Shown: in pieces, positions 16,865-24,693 of the stretch
Numbering within the stretch: position 1 is the stretch's first letter
Layout of the letters: each line of letters starts with the position of its first letter
Assembly (NCBI RefSeq): GCF_900112155.1
Contig: NZ_FOKQ01000016.1
Coordinates: 23,163 to 87,162, forward strand
Direction: 5' to 3'
DNA from: Hominimerdicola alba
GTDB taxonomy: Bacteria > Bacillota > Clostridia > Oscillospirales > Ruminococcaceae
DNA length: 64,000 nucleotides
The notes under the pieces: model-generated
Database searches by the model: none
What the model was told of the DNA's origin: nothing
Seen by the model: the letters and a program-made list of their open reading frames with translations, nothing else
Program-made: the position numbers and the translations under genes

Positions 16865-17398
16865 ATGATTGAAGATTTTGTAAAAGTAAAAGACGTAGAC
16901 AAAGAGACCATAGAGAAGTACCGCGGCAAACTGCCCGATGAATATCTGGAGATATGGCAGGAACATGGCTACTGCACATTCTATAACGGCTATCTGAAGA
17001 TAATTGACCCCGAAGAATACCAGGCGCTGATTGAAAGATCCTATTTTATGGGGAACGTTTCGATACCTATAATGGCAACAGCTTTCGGTGATATTTTAAC
17101 ATGGGAGAAAGACAATTATGTAGGCATCGTCAAATACAGATACGGTGACAATGATATTATAGAATCGGGCTTCAAGTACTTTATGATGGATCTTGAGTTC
17201 GGTGAACTTGATGAAGAATTTTTCACTATCGAACAATACGATGAAGCTGTAGAAAAATACGGCGAACTTGAATATGACGAATGTTTCGGGTATGTTCCTC
17301 TACTTGCACTGGGCGGAAATGAATCTGTAAACAACCTGAAAAAAGTGAAGATGAAAGAACATATAGCACTCATCTATAACATGGTCGGTGAGATATAA
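16865..17398 (+). CDS. GAD-like/DUF1851 immunity-type protein
   Basis: 177 residues; the ATG follows AGGAGA. The start VKVKDVDKETIEKYRGKLPDEYLEIWQEHGYC, then GYLKIIDPEEYQ, ATAFGDILTWE and the late FGYVPLLALGG follow the layout of GAD-like plus DUF1851 proteins, a SMI1/KNR4-related group best known as the Tdi1-type immunity proteins of secreted toxins. No toxin gene is adjacent. It is 26 bp after the histidine kinase and may be read with it. An orphan immunity gene against a neighbour's toxin is the simplest reading. Confidence 0.7.
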   Translation: MIEDFVKVKDVDKETIEKYRGKLPDEYLEIWQEHGYCTFYNGYLKIIDPEEYQALIERSYFMGNVSIPIMATAFGDILTWEKDNYVGIVKYRYGDNDIIESGFKYFMMDLEFGELDEEFFTIEQYDEAVEKYGELEYDECFGYVPLLALGGNESVNNLKKVKMKEHIALIYNMVGEI

Positions 17399-17430
17399 GA
17401 TATCTGCCGATGTCAACAAGAAAAAATTCT

Positions 17431-17461
17431 GAGGGAGATCCTTGTCAAAAGGGTCTCCCTC
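17431..17461. terminator. Bidirectional terminator
   Basis: GAGGGAGATCC and GGGTCTCCCTC pair around CTTGTCAAAA-type loop sequence. ATTTTA follows on the plus side and AGAATTTTTT on the minus side. It separates the immunity-like gene from the GH39 operon end. Confidence 0.75.
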
Positions 17462-17481
17462 GATTTTACATATAGTTTGTA

Positions 17482-18972
17482 TCAGTGGAAAGATAATACC
17501 TTGTCGTAGTCGTAACCGCGGTCCGGAGTAAAGGTGCGTGGTGTGAGTTCAAAGTATACCACGCCGTTTCTTTTGGCAGTCAGGGAGATATCTGCACTTC
17601 CCTGTTCTGTGCTTATCACATCACTGCCGAAAAGGGGCTTTGCGGAAGCACGCAGAAGCTCGGTCTGAGCCTTTGTGAGATATGCGGGTTCGCCCATATC
17701 GTGCCAGAGTTTAAGGGGATTGCAGGTATCCTCGTCAACTGTCTTGGTGATGAGGGTATATTCGCCCTCGGCAGGAAATGTGAATGTGCGGGTGAAATCA
17801 TCGGTGTCGATATTCCACAAAATGCCTGCAAAGCCTTTGTCAGACTTGACGATGACTGCGGTATCATCGCGGAATATGCAGTCGGTACCGAAGTCTTTCA
17901 GCTGTTTGAAAAACGCAAAGGTGTAGAAAGTGGGCTTGGGTATGCAGCCGTTTGCCACCAGACCGAATCCGCCGTGGAAAGGTGTGAAAGGCACTCCCTG
18001 CTCTTCAAAAACATCGCCGAATGTCCAGTAGGAATAGGAAGTGTTCATATCACCCAGATGGGAAAGCTGACCTGCAAGGTACGCCGCATTCAGGTTTGTA
18101 TCGTGTATAACGCCCTTGGGAGTATATGAAGTGCTGAACTCGGTTATGTGTATGGGCAGACCCTTGAATTCATCAAAACTTTCAACGATATCCCGGGTGG
18201 TCTGCAGGTTGGCAAGCCTTGCCACAGGTTCTTCAAGCTTTGAATAATCATAGTGACCTATGCGCTCGGGGAATTCAACGGTGTAGTGGTGGCGGGTGAC
18301 GGAATCTGGTTTGATGCCGTTATCGCGGCAGAATTCCAGGAACTTTCTTATCCATTCCTCGTCATTTACGCCGCATATAGCAGGTCCGCCCACCTGAAAA
18401 CGCTCGTCATAAGCCTTGATGGCGGTGAAAGTCTCCTTGAAGAGTCTGAAATACTCTTCCATATCAGCCTTGTACCAGAATCCCGGGAGATTAGGCTCGT
18501 TCCAGACTTCGATATTCCAGCCCAGAACTTCCTCGCCGTAGCGGCCGCGGAGATGTTTCAGCAGTGCGATGACCATATCTGTCCACTGCTTGTAATCCTT
18601 GGGCGGAGTGGTGTTGCCTTTCCAGTAAAAGACAGTCTGGGTGCCGCTCGCCAATTTTTCGGGCATGAATCCAAGCTCCAGAAACGGACGTATGCCCAGT
18701 TCGATATAGCTGTCAAAAATGCGGTCGATGTAGGTGTAGTTGTATTCCACCTTAGTTTCGCCGTCTTCCTCGTACTCCTGATATATCGCCACATCATCGC
18801 AGAACAGGCCGTGTCCGCGGATATTTTTAAAGCCTATCTCACGCTGAACGAGTTTCAGCTGTTCAAGATATTCAGCTGTAAGCGCAAGACCAAGTCTGCC
18901 TGTGCCTACGCAGTAATCAACGTTATTATTGAAAGGTACGCTGTTATTAGTATCAATAACTGTTTTTGCCAT
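17482..18972 (-). CDS. GH39 beta-xylosidase-like glycoside hydrolase
   Basis: 496 residues from the ATG at 18972 behind AAGGAGGAATA. The acid/base Glu159 lies in EVWNEPNLPGFW and the nucleophile Glu278 in IHITEFSTSY; the spacing of 119 residues is that of characterised GH39 beta-xylosidases. The fold is a TIM barrel with a C-terminal beta domain (from about residue 380). There is no signal peptide, so it acts inside the cell. It is last in the minus-strand operon binding protein-permease-permease-GH39 and probably cleaves the imported oligosaccharide, such as xylo-oligomers. Substrate is inferred from family and context. Confidence 0.9.
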   Translation of the reverse strand: MAKTVIDTNNSVPFNNNVDYCVGTGRLGLALTAEYLEQLKLVQREIGFKNIRGHGLFCDDVAIYQEYEEDGETKVEYNYTYIDRIFDSYIELGIRPFLELGFMPEKLASGTQTVFYWKGNTTPPKDYKQWTDMVIALLKHLRGRYGEEVLGWNIEVWNEPNLPGFWYKADMEEYFRLFKETFTAIKAYDERFQVGGPAICGVNDEEWIRKFLEFCRDNGIKPDSVTRHHYTVEFPERIGHYDYSKLEEPVARLANLQTTRDIVESFDEFKGLPIHITEFSTSYTPKGVIHDTNLNAAYLAGQLSHLGDMNTSYSYWTFGDVFEEQGVPFTPFHGGFGLVANGCIPKPTFYTFAFFKQLKDFGTDCIFRDDTAVIVKSDKGFAGILWNIDTDDFTRTFTFPAEGEYTLITKTVDEDTCNPLKLWHDMGEPAYLTKAQTELLRASAKPLFGSDVISTEQGSADISLTAKRNGVVYFELTPRTFTPDRGYDYDKVLSFH

Positions 18973-19039
18973 TGGATATTCCTCCTTATAATAAGTAAAC
19001 ACCGCCTGCGCCCGCAGACGGTGTCAATAAAACTTGATA

Positions 19040-20035
19040 TTATTCCTTTACGCCGCCGATGGTAAGACCTGCAACGAAGTATCTCTGTAAGAAAGGATAC
19101 AGGATAACGATAGGAAGTGCTGTGACAACAGTAGCAGCTGCTCTTACAGAGGTAGGTGTTACTGTTGCGGAAGCGTTCTTCATGGTCTCGGCAGTCTGCT
19201 GTTTTGAGCTTGTAATAGAGTTCAGGATCTGCATAAGCTCATACTGAAGAGTTGTCAGATCTGAGTTCATTCTGTTATACAGCATAGCATCGAACCAGGA
19301 GTTCCACTGACCAACTGCGGTGAACAGTGCAACAGTGGCAACAACGGGCATACACAGGGGGAAGATTATCCTGATGAAGATAGTCAGGTGACCTGCGCCG
19401 TCCATCATAGCGGATTCAGCAAGGCTGTCAGGCAGACCATTCATATAAGTACGCAGAACCAGCATACTGAATGCGGGTACCATGCCGGGCAGGATGTATA
19501 CCATAAAGCTGTTGGTCATGCCCAGTGCCTTATAAACCAGGAATATGGGGATAAGACCGCCGGAAACGTACATTGTTACAACGTACAGCAGAGAGAGCTG
19601 CTTTTTGAACAGGAATTCCTTACGGCTGAGTATATAAGCCAGCAGTGAAGTTACCAGTGTAGCAGACAAAGTACCGATGACAGTTCTGAGTACGCTGACC
19701 TTTGCAGCGGTGAGCATATTCTGCTGTGAGAGCACGTGCTGATAGTTCTTGAGTGTAAATACTCTTGGAACCAGTGTTATGCCGCCTTTAAGGGCATCAA
19801 GTCCATCATTGAAAGATACGGCTACCATGTTCAGCAGAGGATACAAGATAACTATTGAAAAAACTAACATGAACACTGTATTGAATGCATCGAATATATT
19901 ATCGCCCTTTGTACGGCGGCTGACGATGCTGTGCTTGGTTTTTGAACCTATGTCCTTTGCATCTCGCTTGGGCTTTTCTGCCTGCGTGATAGGTGCATTC
20001 GGAGTAGAAACGATCTTTTTAGTTAATTCTGCCAT
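19040..20035 (-). CDS. Carbohydrate ABC transporter permease (LplC type)
   Basis: 331 residues; the ATG follows TAAGGAGGG. About six membrane helices, with a long cytoplasmic N-terminus. The EAA motif, which docks the ATPase, reads ESAMMDGAGHLTIFIRIIFPL. The LplC/AraQ type is recognised by the start VFSIVILYPLLNMVAVSFND and the end PIVILYPFLQRYFVAGLTIGGVKE. It is 12 bp downstream of the partner permease. No ATPase gene is in the operon, so a shared MsmK-type ATPase elsewhere is likely. Confidence 0.9.
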   Translation of the reverse strand: MAELTKKIVSTPNAPITQAEKPKRDAKDIGSKTKHSIVSRRTKGDNIFDAFNTVFMLVFSIVILYPLLNMVAVSFNDGLDALKGGITLVPRVFTLKNYQHVLSQQNMLTAAKVSVLRTVIGTLSATLVTSLLAYILSRKEFLFKKQLSLLYVVTMYVSGGLIPIFLVYKALGMTNSFMVYILPGMVPAFSMLVLRTYMNGLPDSLAESAMMDGAGHLTIFIRIIFPLCMPVVATVALFTAVGQWNSWFDAMLYNRMNSDLTTLQYELMQILNSITSSKQQTAETMKNASATVTPTSVRAAATVVTALPIVILYPFLQRYFVAGLTIGGVKE

Positions 20036-20047
20036 TTTGCGCCCTCC

Positions 20048-20968
20048 TTAATACAGACTTTCTTCGCCCATTGCCTTAGCCGATGTATTGGCTATGAAGA
20101 CGAGTATGATACTTACAAGGCTCTTGAATATACCTGCTGCAACACCGATTGAGTAGTTGCCCTTACCGATACCGTAGTTCAGTACGTAGATATCGATAGT
20201 TTGTGCAACAGACTTTACAAGGTCATTACCCAGCAGATACTGGAGCTCGAAACCAACGTTAAGTACGTTGCCGACATTCATTATCAGAAGGATAAGAATG
20301 GTAGGCTTCAGACCGGGGAGAGTGATGTGCCAGATGCGTCTCATTCTGCCTGCGCCGTCTATTGAAGCGGCTTCATAAAGGTCTGGGTTGATAGATGTTA
20401 TAGCTGCCAGATAGATGATGGAATCCCATCCTGTTTCCTTCCATCTGTTTGCAAAGCCAACTATCCACCAGAAGTATTTCGGTTCAGCCAGCCATTGTAT
20501 AGGTTTATCGACAACACCGATACCCATGAGCAGCTTGTTTAAAGTGCCGTTCTCCATGGAGAGGACATCGAATACGATACCTGTCAGGATTATCATGGAG
20601 AGGAAGTGAGGCAGATATGAAACAGTCTGCACGAACTTTTTGCCCATATTGAATCTGAACTCACTGAGGAGTATAGCGAATATGATAGGACAGATAGTAC
20701 CGAGTACAAGGTTGATAACACCCATCATAAGTGTATTTCTTACGCAGAGCATGAAATCCTTGTTTCTGAAAAGGAACTTGAAATTATCCAGGCCTACGAA
20801 CTGTGATTTCGTAAAACCCAGATTGGGCTTATATTTCTGGAATGCCATGATCCAGCCGAAAAGCGGTACATAGCAGAATATCAGAACATAGACAACAAAA
20901 GGTATGGACAGCAGCAGCAGAGCTTTCTGGTTTTTCAGCTTTTTACCGAAGTCCGGGTCTTTGAACAT
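20048..20968 (-). CDS. Carbohydrate ABC transporter permease (LplB type)
   Basis: 306 residues from the ATG at 20968, which has GGAGG 9 bp upstream; a longer frame to 21079 lacks a ribosome site. Six membrane helices, starting with ALLLLSIPFVVYVLIFCYVPLFGW. The EAA motif is EAASIDGAGRMRRIWHITLPGLKPT. LplB-type permeases pair with LplC-type partners and import oligosaccharides with a lipoprotein binding subunit, which here is encoded upstream at 21224-22918. Confidence 0.9.
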   Translation of the reverse strand: MFKDPDFGKKLKNQKALLLLSIPFVVYVLIFCYVPLFGWIMAFQKYKPNLGFTKSQFVGLDNFKFLFRNKDFMLCVRNTLMMGVINLVLGTICPIIFAILLSEFRFNMGKKFVQTVSYLPHFLSMIILTGIVFDVLSMENGTLNKLLMGIGVVDKPIQWLAEPKYFWWIVGFANRWKETGWDSIIYLAAITSINPDLYEAASIDGAGRMRRIWHITLPGLKPTILILLIMNVGNVLNVGFELQYLLGNDLVKSVAQTIDIYVLNYGIGKGNYSIGVAAGIFKSLVSIILVFIANTSAKAMGEESLY

Positions 20969-21145
20969 TTTTGCGCACCTCCGAGATGTGTACATCCCCT
21001 GCGCCCCGCCCTCGGGCTCAGGCTGCAAGAGGTTAGAAAAAGTGTCCGAACTGCGAACCCCTTTTCTAACCTCTGACATCGTAAAACAGATATCAGGGGA
21101 TAAATATTTAATTGCTTATCATTATATTTACGAAAATATCCCGCA

Positions 21146-21170
21146 CAAGTCCCCGACTAGCGGGGACTTG
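21146..21170 (-). terminator. Intercistronic hairpin between binding protein and permeases
   Basis: CAAGTCCCCG and CGGGGACTTG form a perfect 10-bp stem around five bases. There is no T-run, so it is more likely a partial terminator or an mRNA-stabilising hairpin that keeps binding-protein mRNA above permease mRNA, as in other sugar ABC operons. Confidence 0.6.
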
Positions 21171-21223
21171 TTGCAGTATATATATTTCGTGAAAAAGATC
21201 AGTCATCGACCGTCAGGAGATAA

Positions 21224-22918
21224 TTACTTACCTGCTGCTACGTCGATTCTTCTCTGGATCTCCTTGTTGAATGCGGGCAGCAGTGTGCCGTCAACATCGC
21301 ACTTATTCTTGTATTCGGTCAGATACTCGTTCCAAGCGGAATCGAAATCATCAGCGATACATACCTTAGGCAGGTACTCGTGCTTAACGTTAGCCATCTC
21401 AGTCCAAACCAGACCCTCAGGAGTATCGGTGGTCAGAGCGTTGGAGTAAGACCACATAGGATACCAAGCCTCATTCTCGGGAGCTGCGTTCAGCATCTCA
21501 ACATAGGTCTTAACGCCGTAAGCGTCGAAGCACTCCTTGATCTCATCGTTCAGGGACTCATAGAACTCAGTAGCCTGGTGGTTAGCGTCACAGCCGTTGA
21601 CACCGTCGTGATCCATACCGTTGGAATAGTTGGGGAAGTAAGCATAAGGACAGAGGTTCTTATTGATGTAAGTCTGTTCGTTAGCATTTGCTCTCATCTC
21701 TTCGGTACGAGTGAATACACCATCTTCGCCCTTGTTGTAGTTAACGCCTTCGATACCCCAGTTTCTCAGAGTGAGGATCTCGGGATCCAGCAGGTCGTTC
21801 ATGAACTTCATAGCGCCCTCGGGATCCTTGCAGGATACAGTGATACCAACACCGTTGGAAACGTCCAGAGCAGGATTTGCGTGCCAGTGCTCCTCAACGC
21901 CCTTATCGATGGTGATACCAACAGGAACGTAAGTGCAGTCATCAAGATTGCCGTCAGCCTTTATAGCCAGCTCAGCATCGTTGAAATCCCAGTGCTGGTC
22001 AACCATACCGCAAACTCTGCCTGTAGAGAGCTTGGAGATATAAGCATCATACTTCATTGTGAAGGTCTCCTGGTCAACGATACCCTTCTTGTACTCTTCG
22101 TTCAGCTTCTTGAAGTATCTCTTAGCTGTATCTGTGGTGTTGTAGTCGATAGCCTGGTGGGTATCTCTGTCAACTATGCAGCAGCCGTCGTTGGGATAAC
22201 CATCAAGGAAGAAGGGAGCATTCTCAAGGCAGAAGTATCTCCAGTCATCGCAGAGTATCTCATAACCGATGTTGGGAGTACCGTCAGGCATTGTAGGATT
22301 AGCCTCGATGTATCTCTCGATAAGGTCGAAGTATTCGTCCAGAGTCTCGATCTTAGGATAACCTGCCCATTTCAGAACTCTTGTCTGGATCCAGAAAGCT
22401 TCGTCGTTGTGGACGCAAGTTGTATCGTGATCCCAGGTCTTGCCGAACTGAGGAATGATGTAAATGTGGCCGTCTTCAGCTCTGATAGAGTTCCACTCAG
22501 CCTCGGTGTAGAAATTCTTTATGTTGGGATAATTGTCCCACAGCTCGTCGATAGCGATGAATGCGCCTGCATCTACCATGCTCTTCATACCGGAAGAAGC
22601 ATCTACGAAGTCAGGATACTCGCCGCCTGCGATCATAACGCCGATAGCTTCTTCAGCAGTCTGACCTACCAGCCATTCCATCTCGCACTTAGCGCCGATC
22701 TTCTCAGCTATCTTGTCCTGTACAACGTTGCCTTCTTCGACCTCGTTGCCGGGAACCGCGAAGAATGCAGAGAATACCTTTACTTCAACTTCTTTACCGT
22801 CCGCAGTCTTAACTGTATCAGTCTTCTGCTCCTTCTCGCCTGTTTTGCCGCAGGCTGACATACCAACTATCATTGCCAATGCCATCAGACCAGCAGCTGC
22901 TCTCTTGAGTCTTCTCAT
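21224..22918 (-). CDS. Extracellular sugar-binding lipoprotein (LplA type)
   Basis: 564 residues from the ATG at 22918, behind TTTTGGAGG. A signal peptide ends in the lipobox MSAC, and the mature protein begins CGKTGEKEQ. The large size and motifs such as GKTWDHDTTCVHNDEAFWIQ and MKFMNDLLDPEILTLRNWGIEGVNY place it in the LplA/YtcQ group of family 1 solute-binding proteins for oligosaccharides. It is first in the operon with two permeases and a GH39 enzyme, so xylo- or arabino-oligosaccharides are a fair guess. The long leader region upstream probably holds its control sites. Confidence 0.9.
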   Translation of the reverse strand: MRRLKRAAAGLMALAMIVGMSACGKTGEKEQKTDTVKTADGKEVEVKVFSAFFAVPGNEVEEGNVVQDKIAEKIGAKCEMEWLVGQTAEEAIGVMIAGGEYPDFVDASSGMKSMVDAGAFIAIDELWDNYPNIKNFYTEAEWNSIRAEDGHIYIIPQFGKTWDHDTTCVHNDEAFWIQTRVLKWAGYPKIETLDEYFDLIERYIEANPTMPDGTPNIGYEILCDDWRYFCLENAPFFLDGYPNDGCCIVDRDTHQAIDYNTTDTAKRYFKKLNEEYKKGIVDQETFTMKYDAYISKLSTGRVCGMVDQHWDFNDAELAIKADGNLDDCTYVPVGITIDKGVEEHWHANPALDVSNGVGITVSCKDPEGAMKFMNDLLDPEILTLRNWGIEGVNYNKGEDGVFTRTEEMRANANEQTYINKNLCPYAYFPNYSNGMDHDGVNGCDANHQATEFYESLNDEIKECFDAYGVKTYVEMLNAAPENEAWYPMWSYSNALTTDTPEGLVWTEMANVKHEYLPKVCIADDFDSAWNEYLTEYKNKCDVDGTLLPAFNKEIQRRIDVAAGK

Positions 22919-22994
22919 AATTAACAACCTCCAAAAAACGTTTATTTTAGCTTTGAACATAATAGCTAAATTTTGTTTTGTTTTCGCTGAGATT

Positions 22995-23023
22995 ATTATA
23001 GCAAATAAATCTGGTTTTGTGAA
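22995..23023 (-). promoter_or_regulatory. Promoter of the sugar ABC operon
   Basis: TTCACA (23018-23023), 17 bp, TATAAT (22995-23000) on the minus strand, about 75 bp from the ATG. Confidence 0.8.
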
Positions 23024-23310
23024 TAGTTATCAGTAAACTAAGCAATAATTGCAAATATATTTTAGCAAATCAGCAAAATATGTTTAATCCGACAACAAAC
23101 CAAATTGTACATAGCAAAAAATGTATCGAAAAGCGCAATTTTTGAGTTGTAAAGAATTGCGCAATGTAGTAATATATAAAGATTTAAAAGAGATACAGTC
23201 AAATTTCAATACAAATTTACGTCAGACTATACAAATTTGTACGTACTTTCACTGATCAGATTATGTCATATCGTACGCATTATTACTTAATTTATATGCG
23301 TAGGTTTAGA
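23024..23310. promoter_or_regulatory. AT-rich regulatory region with palindrome
   Basis: No gene. GCGCAATT (23133-23140) and AATTGCGC (23155-23162) form a perfect 8-bp inverted repeat with centre-to-centre spacing of 22 bp, about two turns. ACAAATTTACGT and ACAAATTTGTACGT are tandem near 23210-23255. These are candidate operators for the divergent genes. Confidence 0.4.
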
Positions 23311-23339
23311 TTGACAAGCAAGCAAACATGTGGTATAAT
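23311..23339 (+). promoter_or_regulatory. Promoter of the PPP phosphatase gene
   Basis: TTGACA (23311-23316), 17 bp, TATAAT (23334-23339). Confidence 0.85.
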
Positions 23340-23431
23340 TTAAACAGAAAGTAAACTACTCTTTAACAAACATATAAAACTCATCAAAACTACTACTGTA
23401 CTGTTTACGTGCCTGAATTTAAGGAGAAGCT

Positions 23432-24133
23432 ATGGCTACATATGTAATGAGCGATCTGCACGGTGAATATGATAAATACTGTGAAATGCTTGAAAAGATA
23501 GATTTCAACCCCGAAGATACTCTGTTCATACTCGGCGATGTTGTGGACAGGGGTCCGAAGCCTGTTGACATACTTCTTGATATGATGAAGCGCCCGAATG
23601 TCTATCCGCTGATGGGCAATCATGATCTGTTGGCACTGGATGTTCTCAAAAAGCTGAATGTCGAGATAACCGAGGATAACTTTGCCCAGAACATTGATGC
23701 CAGCACGATGAACGAGCTCATCGACTGGCTCAAGGACGGCGGACAGACCACGCTGACGCAGTTCCGCAGTCTCACCAACGAGGAAAAGGCCGATGTTCTT
23801 GATTATATGGACGATTTCCGTCTGTGCGAATCCGCTGAGGCGGGTGGCAAGACATTTGTCATGGTACACGCAGGTCTTGGAAATTTCCGAAAGGGTAAAA
23901 AGCTTCGTGATTACACTCTCAAGGAACTTCTGATGGACAGACATGACCCCGAGATCGACTGTTTCGGCGAGGACGATATCTACGTTGTGGCGGGGCATAC
24001 GCCCACCATGATCTACACCGGTAAAGCAGAGATATACCACAAAAATCACAACATATTCATCGACTGCGGTGCCTGCATGGGCGGACGGCTTGCCTGCCTT
24101 TGTCTGGACACAATGGAAGAATTTTACGTCTGA
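23432..24133 (+). CDS. PPP-family metallophosphatase
   Basis: 233 residues; the ATG follows AAGGAG. The PPP-family motifs are complete: MSDLHGEYDKY (GDxHG-like), GDVVDRGP and GNHD. Late metal ligands appear in MVHAGL and VAGHTP. The DLHG start and size are those of bacterial PrpA/ApaH-like enzymes, either protein Ser/Thr phosphatases or diadenosine tetraphosphatases. The protein is cytoplasmic with no membrane segment. It is a single gene with its own promoter, and its stop overlaps the convergent MecA-like gene by 10 bp. Confidence 0.85.
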   Translation: MATYVMSDLHGEYDKYCEMLEKIDFNPEDTLFILGDVVDRGPKPVDILLDMMKRPNVYPLMGNHDLLALDVLKKLNVEITEDNFAQNIDASTMNELIDWLKDGGQTTLTQFRSLTNEEKADVLDYMDDFRLCESAEAGGKTFVMVHAGLGNFRKGKKLRDYTLKELLMDRHDPEIDCFGEDDIYVVAGHTPTMIYTGKAEIYHKNHNIFIDCGACMGGRLACLCLDTMEEFYV

Positions 24134-24543
24134 ATATTTTTACGCGGAGCGTGGCAGAGAAATCTGCCGTGCTCTTTTATTTTTGCCGCCGCGACCTCGT
24201 CGCAGCCTTCCGGGACGATGGTATATACATCGTCCAGAATGTAAAGTTCTCCGCCGTTATCACCGTATTTCAGGCTTTTATACGCTTTTTCGGGATCGTC
24301 GAAAAACTCAGCATTAAGGCATAAAGTCAGCTCCAGACGCACCCCATAATTTCGTTTTATCACCCTTATATCTCCGCTTATCTCGACATTAAAACGACTC
24401 ATCAGCTGAGCCCTCAGCGCCGCAAGAAATATCTTTGCCGAAATGTCACGATCTTTCAGAGATTCAAAGTCAAGCCCAAGCTCGGAGAGCTCGGTATTAT
24501 CCACCCGAACAGTCACCTGCGCACCGATGCGGTCTATATCCAT
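24124..24543 (-). CDS. MecA-like adaptor protein (short)
   Basis: 139 residues from the ATG at 24543, preceded by AGGGGTG. The N-terminal MDIDRIGAQVTVRVDNTELSELGLD resembles the start of MecA (ME-IERI, then a short strand and 'L-GLD'). The C-terminal GGELYILDDVYTIVP followed by an AKIKEHGR-like end resembles the ClpC-binding end of MecA. The acidic linker is nearly absent, and full MecA proteins are over 200 residues. MecA delivers substrates to ClpC, and a ClpC-like ATPase is encoded at 51263. The assignment rests on motif resemblance only. Confidence 0.5.
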   Translation of the reverse strand: MDIDRIGAQVTVRVDNTELSELGLDFESLKDRDISAKIFLAALRAQLMSRFNVEISGDIRVIKRNYGVRLELTLCLNAEFFDDPEKAYKSLKYGDNGGELYILDDVYTIVPEGCDEVAAAKIKEHGRFLCHAPRKNIQT

Positions 24544-24693
24544 TAGCTCACCCCTGTGCATACTATGCACAGGCTGAACTTTTTGCCACAGCTCGGAATT
24601 ATTCAACATGATATCGGATTTGTCCACCCACAAACAACGTTTGCGGTGATATAATATATGCAGAAAAATTTCATATAACGGAGGTACACATCT

